From Trichoplax sp. H2 (Eukaryota > Placozoa > Uniplacotomia > Trichoplacea), in contig NOWV01000078.1 in the NCBI GenBank assembly GCA_003344405.1, positions 62,001-126,000 on the forward strand: a stretch of DNA of 64,000 nt, in the 5' to 3' direction. The translations under genes and the position numbers were made by a program. Positions 23,673-37,602 of this stretch are shown here, one piece after another (position 1 is the stretch's first letter; every line of letters begins with the position of its first letter). The notes under the pieces were generated by a model. The model did not search any database, was not told the DNA's origin, and saw only the letters and a list, made by a program, of their open reading frames with translations.

Positions 23673-24811
23673 TACGAAAGCGTCTGTATATAATTATATT
23701 ATGTTTCAAACGCTATCTATGTTAGTATGCGTCAGAACGGTGCAGTTTATGTACAGTATATTTCTTTCTATAAAAGTATCATCTGCGAGTATGGTACATT
23801 TTGTAAGATTCTTTATAGCTTCGAGCAATAGTTCTATATCCCTGTATAACACTCTATGAATAAGACGCAAATTAAATCATCGTATGTATAATGACACTAA
23901 GTTGCCATTTCCACAAGAATGTTAGATATACTATTGCAAATTGTTAATCAATGCAAGTATTTAACAGCAGTTAAAGGCTGAAATTGTACAGAAAGGTAGT
24001 ACATTGAACTACTGAGTATCCGTTTATACTACATTGACCGAAATTCTTATATGGTAGTGATTTATAATAGATTTATATCTTGATGAGACTTATTTTGTAA
24101 TTGGATTTGGGATTTCTTTTAACAGTATAGATAGCGATGCGAGCAATTATAAGCGTTATTGTAATTGATTTTCCGTAATACCAAGTTAATTTATTAGCTA
24201 TTAGCTGATATCAGGCTGCAGATATTGCATTACCATATGCTATGTAACAATTTTTGTCTACGTATAGGATGAAATTATTTGTAACTCCGAAATGTAAGCG
24301 CGAATATACATCTTTTCTTATAATTGACGTAATTGAAAATAACTATCATCATTTGGCTAACCTTTAGTAATTTAGACAATTTTATTTTTAATATTGTATT
24401 AATAATAAGTCATGCCAAACGATCGCTATCACGGGTTATATTAAGTCTCCTGTAGGTTGAATATTAAATGAATAAAATAAAAAATGTAATCTTGTAAAAC
24501 TTTAGGAAAACAATTGAAAAGGAATACTTTATTGCACTATTAAAAGTCATGAAAAAATTATAAACAGAACGCCAGTCAATACCACAATGTAAACTGTTGT
24601 ACATAAATAGTACATGACGTCGTATATTACAGTAATAGGCTTGTATGCATATATCTGTTACAGAACAGTATGCAACAGCTGCAAATAACAAATCGGAGCA
24701 GTAAGATAGGGTTACAGAGGTATTCTATATCGACATTTTCGCCAAAAATTTGGTAAGATTTATAACGGAATTAGTGATGGACATCTGAAACAAATTGCTA
24801 TCCAATAATAT
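23673..24811. other. Convergent intergenic region, probable 3' UTRs
   Basis: NUP153 and NSE1 end towards each other here. An attaaa element near 23871 may serve NUP153 polyadenylation. No exon was supported on either strand. Confidence 0.5.
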
Positions 24812-26446
24812 TTAATCACAATCCTTCAATTTCCAATCTTCATCACAACGTGGACATTTAATAAAATTCCTGAAAACAAACAAGAATTACGCATATTAAG
24901 TTAGTCCGAAAATATCTTCAAGTCATGCAATGTAAGAAATAACCAGGACAGGTTATGTTAGAATTATGTAAGCTGTAGTGCTTTGTAAAATAAGTTTTAA
25001 CTAACCTGCCACTGGCAAGTCTTGATAAGCAATGAACGTGGGCTTTACTTAGACAGCTTGGGCATTGTTGGGCCTGAAATTGTCGATTTTATATAAAGTT
25101 ATATTAGATATGTAGCGTAGACCATACTGTAAACTACTATGTAATAAATTCTTTCAATGAACATCGATATTTCTTACTCGTATGGCTAAAGATGAACAAA
25201 TAGAACAAATTGAATTGATTCTATTTTGAAGGAATGGCAGAAGATCAAGTAGAGAGCGTGGACCCAGGTGATATTCTTTATCTTCAGTTCGTGATAACCA
25301 TTTATCACATACTAGTCGATCAAGAAATTCCTATAGTGTTAATGAAGTCTTCCTTAGAAGTGGTGGTCATAAAATTTAGGCAACAGTTAAGGTTATCAAA
25401 CGGTTTCTATTTAAGGTTGCCAAGGTTATTGATGAAGTAAATAATTCTACTGTAGATAAAAATATAAATTTAGGAAAGCTAATATGTCAGCAAGCAATCC
25501 GTTACAACTTAAGTTCTGAACTGATCTATTTTTGCCTCAACGCACTAATAACACCATTACTTTGACAAGGTGAGAAAGCGAGCGAGCGAGCGAGCGCTGT
25601 AGAATAATATAATCAACATGATTAAGATTTAGATAGTCTAGCTGGAGAGCATTAAATATATTTAGTCAATGCGTAGTATAACGATATCACATACACTCTT
25701 GTATAGAGAACATTTTTTTAACCAACCTGAGCAGCACGTGCAGTAAATTGTTCCCTAGCTTGCAGAATAGTATTTTCAATTACAAGTCCGTCGGGTGAGG
25801 CTACCACTTGCTCTAACTAAATACATGTGACAGAAAGTAAAGCTGGATATCTGCACAATTGTATAACTATCATGTGTAATACTCTGTATTGTGATATCTA
25901 CGTCGTCGATTAAAAGCTACATTGATGAAAAGGAAGAGATCACATGTATTGCAATAAGATTGGCATGAAAAATTAATCTCACGTTCTGCAAACTTACAAT
26001 AGAGTTGAAGAAGACAAGTTCGTTAACAGAGTAGAAAGTTGCTAACTTGGCATGGTTATCCTCTTTCGTATTCACCTAATGATATCTCTTTAGAGTCAGT
26101 ATGTCGCAGACATATATTCTGAAAGTTTCACGCGTGTTACAATGATAGTATTTGATATAACTAGAGGCAGTCAATAGCATTAGTTTGTTTACACGAACTT
26201 ACATAGCAATAGTACACTTGGCCATCGTCATCTTCACAGGCTCCATGGCGGATTTCGAATGAGAATTTTTTAATCCGAGTATTAATTTCTTTAATAATCG
26301 ATCGGAATATATCATTGGAGAAATTTTCTGTAATATACAGTAGATAGTGTATTTTAACTATTTTAAATAGTAATATCGACTTGTACAGTAAGTCTTGCTC
26401 ACGATCGATGTGTTCGCATGACCGAGCAACGCAAAGTAGTACAGTA
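24812..26446 (-). CDS. NSMCE1: NSE1 (SMC5/6 complex RING E3 ligase subunit), N-terminal exon unresolved
   Basis: NSE1 pairs with NSE3 and NSE4 in the SMC5/6 complex, which works in DNA repair and chromosome segregation, and carries a variant RING. Exons supported: 26446-26403, 26327-26203, 26075-25998, 25816-25727, 25330-25178, 25073-25006, 24869-24812, all in phase, about 205 aa. Family-like segments in order are ARSCEHIDQNFSN, an IEIRKG-type strand (FSFEIRHGACEDDDG), LATFYSVNELVFFN, LEQVVASPDG, DKWLSRTEDKEYHLGPR and the RING. The RING spacing C-x2-C-x9-C-x2-C-x4-H-x2-C followed by C-P-R-C matches human NSMCE1 as I know it. The protein stops soon after the RING, without the long basic tail of the human protein. 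The first coding exon must end with two bases of a split codon and should lie upstream of 26447; I did not find it with confidence. Confidence 0.88.
25577..25596. repeat. GAGC microsatellite in an NSE1 intron
   Basis: About five GAGC units lie in the intron between the exons at 25816-25727 and 25330-25178. Confidence 0.85.
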
Positions 26447-27520
26447 CTGTACATAAAGAAAAATAGGTGAAGAACTTTCATCTTTCTACAATATCTAGGA
26501 TAAGGGGCGCAAGTTTCCACTTTCTCGAGTCTGTATCGTCTACGAAAAGTAGCAGGACTTAGTTTTCAGTAACGTATTTACAGTATAGCTTTATTAGCCT
26601 TCATACTTGAAGCAATTACAGGTATGTATGCATTACCATTCCATTTGGAGTGCTATTTGTTAGACTAATTGAAGTTCACCCACCATATTATACCGAATCA
26701 ATCACTCTGTAGCCTGTATTACACATATTATTTACGCTAAAACTTGAACTAGAATGGTGACATTCTATTGCTACAGTTTCACTAGTACGATGTATCTATG
26801 TCTAGTTTCGCAAGCTTGTTGTGGTTATGGCGCGCAAATTCTGCAGTTGCAAAGACGACAGTTGACACCTTTACAAGACTGGAGGTAGTCGTAAATTATC
26901 GTTTACTGCGCTCGACTTACATTATGCAATAGTACTGGTATGATAGAGGGGAAAAAACTAATCAAGAAAAACGACCATTTTAATTCTACTAACTAGAATC
27001 GATAGCATAGACAATACAGAAAAATGGAGTGGGAAGATTAACAACAAGTTGCATCATGTCCCTTAACCCTATATACGCCTCTCCAACCACTGGAAGTCAT
27101 ACCTTCGCAAGATTGGCAGCATTTCTGGATTAAAGCTTTGGTTTCTTTTTCCTCCAAGCAACCATGAGCCATTAAAGATTGCAGTGATAGCTGTAATAAT
27201 TTCCGGTTGACCATCTTTGCAATCGATGACAGAAATGCTCAACCACTGTCGTATTTGCATTTGTTTTGCAAGCCAAGCTCGAGGAACTCCTACCTCTGCA
27301 CCTTGGTGCTTTTGCTACTGGATGACTGCATTCTGCGCATGCTACAGCCAGCCTGCTCGTGCTATACCACTCGTAGCCTATCCTTTCTCTGCTCATTCTC
27401 TTATATATCGTACAATATGCTACCACTGAAATCATACAGTAAATTGCGTGTTTGAGCAATATCCTACAACTACTACTTTGCAATATCGGACAACAACTTG
27501 CAACGAGTTCAGTATTCCTT
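26447..27520. other. Presumed NSE1 5' region, no exon settled
   Basis: Should contain the first NSE1 exon. Several short overlapping frames on both strands between 27069 and 27534 show no family resemblance. Confidence 0.4.
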
Positions 27521-28135
27521 GAACTAAAATTCATCCAGAAGACAGTAGTTCAACTAGATGTCTGCAAAGTTTTGCACAATATCCTACTTGAACTAAAACG
27601 CATCCAGAAGACAGTAGTCCAACAGAGTCCAACTAGATATCTGCAAAGTTTTGCACAATATCCTACTTGAACTAAAACTCATCCAGAAGACAGTAGTCCA
27701 ACACAGTCCAACTAGATGTCTGCAAAGTTTTGCACAATATCCTATTTTGAACCAAAACTCATCCAGAAAACAGTAGTCCAACTAGATGTCTTCAAAGCTT
27801 TGCGCAATATCTTACTTTAAAGACAACTACTTGGAACGAGTTCAGTATTCCTTGAACTAAAACTCATCCAGAAGACAGCAGTCCAACTAGATGTCTGCAA
27901 AGTTTTGCACAATATCCTACTTTGAACTAAAACGCATCCAGAAGACAGCAGTCCAACTAGATGTCTGCAAAGTTTTGCACGATATCCTATTTTGAACTAA
28001 AATTCATCCAAAAGACAGTAGTCCAACTAGATGTCTTCAAAGCTTTGCGTAAAATCTTACTTTAAAGACAACTACTTGGAACGAGTTCAGTATTCCTTGA
28101 ACTAAAACTCATCCAAAAGATGTAGTCGAAGTAGA
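27521..28135 (+). repeat. Minisatellite with higher-order structure, eight monomers
   Basis: Monomers start with gaactaaaactcatccagaa-type sequence at 27521, 27590, 27669, 27749, 27854, 27924, 27994 and 28099, spaced 69, 79, 80, 105, 70, 70 and 105 bases. The 105-base monomers (27749 and 27994) carry a variant ending with acaactacttggaacgagtt that is shared only between them. Monomers 1-4 and 5-7 therefore form two higher-order units. An element like that ending also precedes monomer 1 near 27490. Open frames running through the array follow the repeat and are not credible genes. Confidence 0.93.
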
Positions 28136-31100
28136 TTGAATTGATTCAGTAATGAACCTTGAACAGATCCACTAGCAGCGTATCATTTTTTCGATCATTC
28201 TACAGTACTATATGGTACCACGGAAAGCGTATACAGTCATCCAGATATTGTACTTTGCAAAGCCAATCTAGCAACTCGTTTTATATCTTACGTATACTCA
28301 CTGGGGGAATTTCGGGCCCCTTTTGCCCATAGTTTGCTACTCTAAGATAGATAAAAAGCCTTGGAACGGAGAGCTTATTTTGCGGATAATTAGCTACTCT
28401 GTCTAAGGGGATATTATTATTATCTGTTTTGGAAAAATTTTTTTGATGGCCATAGACGCGTATTACATATGATCCCTGGGATCTGTCCCTCTCTTTTCCT
28501 CTCATAGTTGTTGGTTTTACTGTCGTTTCATACAGAATAGTGTTGACAATTTCAAGCATACTAACTTTAATGGAGAACAATCAATAATTGCAACAGAATA
28601 CTTGCTATTCTGCCAATTTGTAAAATCGGCTGTTTAAAATGTTTAGCGCAAAGTACTTACAACCCATCAGCCTCCCAATTATTTGGACTATAGGCCTTGT
28701 TTGATGTCCGTTCTTCTCTTTTGGGAACAGAAGAAACTTGATGATGACAAGAGGGTACAATTTTTGTTTAGTAAGTCCCTGGAATTGCAATAAGCTACGA
28801 AATTTACGACTGCTCATTCAAAACTCAGTAGCGATCTTGAGGTACTATTAATTAGTCTATTCTATACACAGTGTAAAAGTGTACGATCATGCTTATGCTT
28901 TTCTCATCCGCAATCTTCATAAAATTGTGCAGTATCATGTAATCGGGTTATGTCCGTTGTGTTCGCTTCTTAGTCGTTAACGAGGGGTAAATAGACACTA
29001 TCTTCCATACACAACAATGTCTTGCTAAATCAATCAACCTCTCTCACACTTTTAACCTTGTACTCCCTTCGATCGATCATCTTGTCTGAGTCTGCAGTAA
29101 AAGCCAAGGTAGTACACCGTAAAACTGACATGAGTTTTCTTCTTCCTACTGAAGTATACGGTCAATAAATAATTGAAAAGCTGTACAGTATACTAGACTC
29201 ATTTAACTATATAAATTACTAGCATAGAACCAGATCACTTCACACGCAAATAAAATAACGGATACTAATTGCACTGCATGGAAAGAAAGCAGCAGGAAAT
29301 ATAACAGTCGACATTATCATTGTAAATAATTGTTTTACGTAGAATACGAGTATATACTGCATCTACAGTTGTTCTGATAGGTACTACCGCAATTGATAAA
29401 TCAAATTTACTGCATGACATTTTTTTCTTCATAGTTAATTCAACTGAGATAATATAGAATCGCATGCGGCTCGTTACACCACTAGCTTTGGTTCTCAGTG
29501 ACAGCGTTACCAGCTAAATCCATGCACTTCTTCTGTGTTTTCAATTACTGCTAAGAAACTTCATATGGTATTCTCAGTAATTATACGTAACATTTTCGAG
29601 CGAAATCCCCCAAAATAAACTAGATGATATACTCAGCTAACTGCTATTAATAATTAATGAGTAACAAGAAATTTAGACACCCCACCATATTTTACTTTTC
29701 GCTTACAGACAGCATTGTACTCATACTATACAGTATGTGCAAATAATGTAATCGAAACAACCATGCAAGATACTTTTAGAGGAATGCAATTGTCTTCTGA
29801 AATACGTAAATTGGATCTTATAAGCCGTCCACACATTTTAAAGACGTTAAAGATGGTAGACATCTTAACTGCTTTGTTGCGTAATCCAGTTGTGCTCATT
29901 ACACAGAAACGGTAGTCCTCTCTTATTATAACAATAAAAGGAATGGGAATTGCTGAGGGTAATTTTTTTTTCCTGTAAATCAATTGTTACAGGCCAAAAA
30001 TTTCACGGAACTGATTTATTTTTGCCTACAAACGATCATAATTATAGTGATAATTATAACGAGTAGACAATATCATATTGGACAATGTGTTCTTAAGGGT
30101 TTATAAATTTACATATACAGTGTGAAACACCATATTTATAAAATTAAAATTTAATAATAAGAATCGCCAAACACACAATATAAGTGGATCAATAAAAAAA
30201 AACTGTGCTGCAAGGATGAAATCGTTAGATCCGTTTGCTTAGCAATTTTATATGAATGTCTTCCTTAACATAAATAATAATACAATATTACGATTATGGT
30301 TTATGGTATGAATCGAGCTAACTACATCTAATATCACTAATATCAGTACATCAGTACTGTAGACTATACTCTGTACGAGTAAATAGAGCGTATGTGAGAT
30401 TCATCTTTAATTAAGGAAGATAATTACTTTGACAGCCATCTACAATAATATCTCTTAAAACATTCGTATATCACATTAAAAAGATATATTTCAATAACAA
30501 TATTACTCACAATAGAGAATACAACTGCTTTTTTAGTTTAATTAACAAAACCCATGAATTCGAGAAGAGAGAAAATTTGTGATGACTCTAATCTAATCTA
30601 ATACTTGAAATTTGTTTTTCCGGCGGTGATTATAATACTATAATATTACGTTAATAATGATAATAATTACAATAATACAATAAATAATCTAATGGATAAT
30701 GTTAAATCTGATAAAAATGAGAGCTGTTCTCTTGCCAACTACATTGATATTAATTCAATAGAACGAGAAGTATTGATGGCGTCAACTGAAATAAGATCAT
30801 TCTGATAGTAATATTGGAAAAGTTATAAAGGTTACAAACTTAAATTCATGTAATGCATCTGGAAGTCTTATAGACTCAAAATGCATTATACATATGCATA
30901 TACATATATAGATATATATATATATTATAGAAAGGAATAGAATATACTGTGTATATATGGAATATTTAAGTGACATAAAATTAATTACCATTTCATTTTC
31001 TACGTCTGTATTTTACTATCTTTATACAGTATGCATTATAATACTAAAATCGTATCGGCCAAATCAAATCGACTGAACAAGAAAGTTAATCACACCCGCA

Positions 31101-31689
31101 AAATGAAAGGCTAGATTTGATCAAACGAATATTACTGATATACACGGCCATCGTTATGGCTGCAACTGAAGGTGAACTAAAATCAAGTATAATTATTTAA
31201 CAAATGCTATGTTACTGATTTAAAAATCTGAACCAGGCAACAATAATCGTTACCACAATATCATTATCTTAAAATGATAACGCAATTATAGAGATAAAAT
31301 AGATTAGTTTATGATAGTAAATCAAAGTTGCATACGCAACACTATAACCGTATTGCATAGAGTATGCATATTACATATCTATGTATTATCTATTTTATGG
31401 CTGCATCTTAGTTATATTTTACAAAGTTTCTCTTCTCCAGCACAATATTATTTAATTCGTGCTATAAAATTTTTATCATAGCTTAACTAAAGTAAGCTGT
31501 GGATAGCCATAAAATTTATATAAAAAATCTCTATTCCATAGTAGTAACAACAATAATTACTGCCAGAAGTGCTCAATAGTAATCTGGCTAAGGAATTAGT
31601 AATGATAACTGGCCTTGTTTTTCTGTCACTTTATTAAGAATAAGCATGTACAAGATATAATTTTCCCTTGCCTTATAAACGATAATAAC
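28136..31689. other. Intergenic, no recognised gene
   Basis: Two minus-strand frames (28281-28580, 99 codons; 28605-28817, 70 codons) and a plus-strand one (29715-29915) are open but show no family I recognise. The first contains a short internal repetition (RVANY twice). TA-rich microsatellite lies at 30896-30928. The 3' UTR of the receptor gene should occupy the right end. Confidence 0.4.
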
Positions 31690-34600
31690 TTACTCCAAAG
31701 TACCGTTTTCATTTCGTAACGGGGGTAGAGTTACCTGCATATATTCTCCAGAAGAAGATGATGATGTCAGCTCTTCTGATGCTACTTTGATTTCAAATCT
31801 ACAACTTGAATAACCTAATGATATACCGCCTCCAGGTGAAGTACTAAATGATCCTTCTTTTTTACATTCTGGTGATAAATCGTAAACTTTCTTAGTATTA
31901 TAGTCGTTGTCGATGCAAGCAACTTGATTATTAATGACTTCAATATCATTTTGAGGTTCTTTAATTATAGTCTTGTTCTTGACACTTTGTAAAATATTAA
32001 CGTCAGGTAACTTATCATCAGTAATAGGGAAATCATGTAAGAAAGTGTCCTGATCGTGCATATCAGTCCATTCGGTATAATCGGTCTTTAAGATATCTTT
32101 GACATCTACGTAATCATAATTTGAAGGAAGGGGAGGTAATGGACGGCTTTGAACATGCTAATATTAAAAAAGAGGGATGACTTAATATGTTATAAGAATT
32201 AATTACCATAATTAGATCATTTCTCTGTATAATAACTAGTAAAAAATATTGATAATGTTATTACTAGATAGCATGGTATCGGTAGTATTTTCTTACCGTA
32301 TTCTGAGATGATTCTGTGACTGTTTTCTTCCTTCTTCTATTGATAAAATAATTTAGAAATTCATTTATGTTATATACGAAAATAAACGTAAATAAATATA
32401 CAGTAGAATTATATCTAATGGGAATTAGTAAATACTATAATAGTACTATCTCTTAGCGTAAAAGCAACACAATTAAAAGAATATTAGAATGTCTTATAGT
32501 AATATAGTTTTTACCTTGATGAATAATATCTCCACAGCACAATCGAAAGCATGAGCAAAAGTAGCGATAGGCATACTGATAAAACACATGTTGTAATAAC
32601 CATAAGTGGTGATCCTTGATCAGCTGGTGAATAGGATGACGTATACGGAACAAAATCGGTTGTCATGGGTATCACTAGTAATTCAAAATATATATATATA
32701 TATAATATCTATTACGTTAATTCATTATGTATGCGATCTACGATATGTAGATACTGTATAAGTTATATAATATTATTTGCATTCATCCTGTATTAATTTT
32801 ATCGATTGTAAGCTATATATAAATGCAATCTTTCAAACCTGTTATCGGCTTGTAGGCTAGGTCGATCATGCAATGCGCTTTTGAGCTATTGCCGATAGAG
32901 TTAGATACAACAATACTGCCATTGTATGAAGTATTAGTCCAAAGTATGAATTCAGCTTGAAATTTATTACCATCGATACAACGATATTCAATTCCTTCAG
33001 GATTATTAAATGGTACTAAATTGATGTAGGCATGAGTTAAATTACCATTTCTTCGTTGAAGTGGATACTAAAATATAGAAATAAATCAATTACAATTATC
33101 GATTACGCAAAATGAAGCTATGCTTATACATTTGATTAATTAATCGTGTCCACAAAATACAATACAGTATTCTATAAATATTGTTACTATACAGTGCAAT
33201 GATTTACAATTATTAGCTACAGCCTACGAGATTAGCTGTGAATGAATTCAACAGCAGTGAATATATGTCATAAATGTAGACATTGTATATGTGTATTACC
33301 TCCCATGTGAACGAACAATTTCGTTTCAATTTTAGAAAACTGGGTTGTTTACAATTGCACATAAATTTCTCTGGACTTCCTGTTGGAGCTACAATAAAAA
33401 GATGAATATAATTTAGATGTTCTGGTATAAATAACAATGTATAAAAATACGCATAATATCTCTACTGGTGTATAATATTTTAGCAACTACATTAAGTATA
33501 AAATTGATGTTGTGAGCACTGTAATTTAATACTTTAGCTTGCATCTATATCACTACCTAGAAATGTATTCTACTGTGCCTAATTGGATAATGTAGTACCA
33601 TAGTTATTGAAATAATCATATATTATAAACAATAACACTTACTAGATTCGTAGTAGTTGGTATATATTTTAGACGATGGTGCGCTTTGCTTGTTATTTTT
33701 GGCAACAGTCTTTAGGTAGAACTCATAGAGATAGCCATATTGTAATAAATTATTATTAAATGAGTATGCCTTGCGATGTTTATTCAAATCAAGGCACTGA
33801 AAAAAATATATACCAATATTAGATCTCTTCTGTTAGATATCTCAATAATTTTTGAAGTAATGAAATTATTTATACAACCATTTAAAAATAGGTAGTTGTT
33901 TTTGTAACGAAATTAAATCACGTGGAGCGCAATAAATTAATTCATAATTCCAAATTCTGTTTTTACTGATAATAATGCAAGACATATAAGGTAATATAAA
34001 TTACGATAATAACAATACACCTAATTAAATCTTATAATTGGATCATTAAGGCAACTTCAATTCAACTGTAATAGATTTTCGTTTCTAATTATAACTAGAT
34101 TATTATTTAGTATCATAAAAGGCGTACTATATCAACTATCCCTGAAAATACTAGAAATACATAATATAGAGATAATAGTAGAAGTATTCAGATAAAGGTA
34201 CGTACATTTCTTAGTTTAAAATAATATTAATAAATAAAATAATAAGACAAAGGTAGTGTACAGTAAGAGTAAATTCACTGATTAAACTTATTGATGTCAT
34301 AATGAATTTACCGTTGGGTTCCCATGGATTGGAAATCGTACATCATAGCAGAGACGAATATGATTGACAATTCTGTCATAATAAATAGCATAATCTTGTG
34401 CTGTTGCCCATGTTAAATTCAAGTAAGGGCCTTTATCCTTAATAACATGTAAGTTGATCGGTGGGGACGGTACAACTAATCAGTATAAGAAGAATTAATA
34501 AGACCTTTAGTTAAGATGTTGCTATTGAATAAAATTTAGCATCTCTTATTTATATCCATCAATAAACTGAACATACGAACTTGCTAATTACGAGCCTACT

Positions 34601-37600
34601 TAACTATGCTCGTAAAGTGTATAAAAAAACATAATTATAGCTAATAGTGTTATAAGTATACACATTTTCTTATCTCCTGGTATATCTTATTCAAAAATTA
34701 CCCCATTGCTATTGGTTAACCTAACGAATCGTTGATATTATACGTACGTGTATTCTATTATCGTTACAATCGTACTAGAAATACTAGCTATAATTGGTAA
34801 TTACTGAATTTCAATATAGAAATGTATAAATTTTAATGAATGCAATGGCGATGCTTTCTATTAGCACATAATATCTTTACAGAGTTTTGAATAGGTAGAG
34901 TCTGTAAATGTAAAGTATAGGATAAGAGCGTCAACATTACTTGATATTAATTTAAAATGAATCCTATTTCTTAGCTATAATTTGTAGCACTTTTGTAAAA
35001 ATTATCAGAACTGTTAGTAATACTCAGTTGAACAGGAGAAATATATTAGGCAATACATTGAAATGCAATAGCTATCAATACCATATTGTATACAAAAAAC
35101 GAAATGAAAAACGGAGTAATAATATTAAAGGTCATAAATAAAAATGAAGTTGTATTAATTACTTGTAGCTTTGCCGACTATTTCAATTACTAAGTTTTTA
35201 TTATCTAATGACAGTCTACATGTATAAATATTATAGTAGGAAAGGGATAGTAGACAAAGTTAAGCTTGTTTATATCAATTTTTTGCATATACTTAACGAC
35301 TAAATCTATTAGCAAAAGAATACATGTCCTAGTTAATATAATATTGAAAGACCATTATCAGTAATGTTTTTCTATATACTGTCATTTCAATAAAATGAAA
35401 AATTATTGTAATTATTGATACCTTCATCAAAAGCATTATATCGAAGTACACACGCCGTTATTACGATATCATGATTCCTGACGGCTCGGACGCAATAGTC
35501 CACAATGAAGTCGACAGCAATAGTTCTACAATAGCTTGTAGTTGTATTCAGACATCCGATGATTAAATTAGTTGATGCTATTCCGTTATTGACAATAGTG
35601 CGGGAGACTTGATAAAGTACAGGTGTATTACCACTGTTATAAAGTTTCCATCTCATATAAACATAGCCAGAAAGCGTTTTCGCTGAGGTAATAGCTAATG
35701 TTGGAGGGCCTAATTAAATCATATAGAATATTAATTATACTGTATTATTCAATAGTATTAATTTAACTAATAATAACATTCGAACATATGATAACAATGA
35801 TACAAAGTATTATAACAGATAGCATATAATATTATTACTTTAGCTGTATAGTATTCGTTATCTTTTGAAGAAATATTTTGAATCATTTTTTTATTTTCAT
35901 TTATTTTTGACACTACCATTTACGCCTGATGATGACTCATTAAAATTATATTTTCGCGCATTATCCAAACTTTTACAATAAGCCTAATTATATTATTATT
36001 AATTACACACTACCTTCAATTTCTATTTTAACAATTTGTCTATTTTTTTATCCATATATGTTATATCTTAGTTAAATGATTAGGATTTTTTTATTTATTG
36101 TGGTAGTATGATATACCAATACGTCTATTTTCAACTTATTGGTACAATACCCTATAGTACTATGTTAGAAGATTAATATTAAGTAAGATTATTGTTAATT
36201 CTTCGATTAAGCTCTATAGATAATGTCAATTTCACATTTGGATAAACGTAACTATTTCATGGTATCGATGATATAAAATATTACATCAATAAGCTTCATC
36301 AATTTGAAATATTATTATACGTACGTCAAGATTTTCGAATAGCAACAATTTTATCTACACTATTCTACCTTGATTTTTGATTGCATTTTAATAATGGCTG
36401 TGACATATCAATTGCAACTACAATATCATCACACTTGATAACGGCTATAATCGACAATTATTTCATTTCCACTTATATAATATTCATCATTTTGAACGAT
36501 CGATTTGATATCGTCTACAACAACATATCTAGTAGTATCTGCAAGTATCGACTTAAGTATAGTACAGTATGATAATGCGTCCATGGATTCTTATACGGTA
36601 ACTCCTATTTTATGTTCATTGTAGTGTCATAATAATTTCATGTCACAGTAGTAGAGGATAATTTTGACTATAAACTGTAATTGATCGATTTTTATACTCT
36701 GTGAAACCGAGAAGTTGTACCTATTGCTATTTATAAAAATTAACAGCAGAGAAAGAAGAACAAAAAATAAATGATTCATTATTGGTTAAAAACTACTATC
36801 AGTGGTCATAAGTGGATCCATCCCACCTCCCAAGAAGTGGGCTTATAACAGGTAGAAAAATCAACACATCATATTGTATCAGCTAGAGTCGAATTGGTTG
36901 GTAGTCATATACTGTACTGTAAGATATTTCAACTGGAAAGCAATTACATTAGCAAGGACAATTTGTTAGTAAGATTTTTTCCTCTTCTAATACAGTAATA
37001 GTAATAATTTGTATGTTTTATATACTATTAATATTGATAGCAACCTCTATAGATTTTAAAATATAAAAAGAAGTAAAATAACATCAAGGAGAAAAAAGTT
37101 GGCTGCAACTTTATTTGAGTAATCATTTTTTTTTTTTTAAGTTACCTTCAACGTTTACAGTCACGTCATTATTTTGACTAAATTGAGACCATTGACATCG
37201 ATATCGGCCATTGTCGGTACTATTAATCCGATTCCAATGGAGTTGGACTACAACATGATCTCCTACTCTTATGGCTCGACGTTGACCAGAGGGTTGCAAT
37301 AACGATTGATTATTATCGCCAATTTTAAACCATTGAATATTTTCCACATTGGTAGTACCATTATACGACGATGTAGTGCAGTTTAGTGTTAACGTTGATT
37401 TATCCTTAACACGAATACTTCCAGAAGGCGATAGAAATAAACTTCGCAATAGAACGCCTTCGACATTACCAATTGCTAGAGTTATCATCATCAAAGAGAA
37501 ACAGATAAAAAAAAGTAGACGATTATTATTGATATTACAGATTTCAATATGGTCGTTGTCGATCATGATAGAAAAATAACTTGCACACATTAAAATGATC

Positions 37601-37602
37601 AA
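31690..37602 (-). CDS. Single-pass receptor, Ig plus three FN3-like modules; gp130/class I cytokine receptor-like
   Basis: Exons: 37602-37146, 35709-35422, 34475-34312, 33796-33643, 33388-33300, 33067-32839, 32674-32515, 32336-32297, 32157-31690, in phase, about 682 aa. Order: hydrophobic signal region (about 13-50), Ig-like domain (about 55-150, LTLNC to GRYRCQW), FN3-like 1 (153-248), a clear FN3 2 (249-354, PSPPINLHV and LNLTW), FN3-like 3 (355-460) with paired cysteines, membrane span (about 484-508), tail. Introns between modules are phase 1, and modules 2 and 3 each have an internal phase 0 intron. Module 3 has C-x12-C-x3-W and later cysteines, and its end (SNSIGNSSKAH) recalls gp130 domain 2. 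No WSxWS motif was found. The tail has an SH3-type ligand RPLPPLP (532-538) and tyrosines at about 541, 543, 554 and 666. It may signal to a tyrosine kinase; other Ig/FN3 adhesion receptors remain possible. The ATG choice is uncertain; Met13 may be the true start. Confidence 0.8.

Noticed and set aside
27452-27781. Open frames across the minisatellite, both strands
   Set aside because: They follow the repeat units, have no domain, and lose frame where the monomer length changes.
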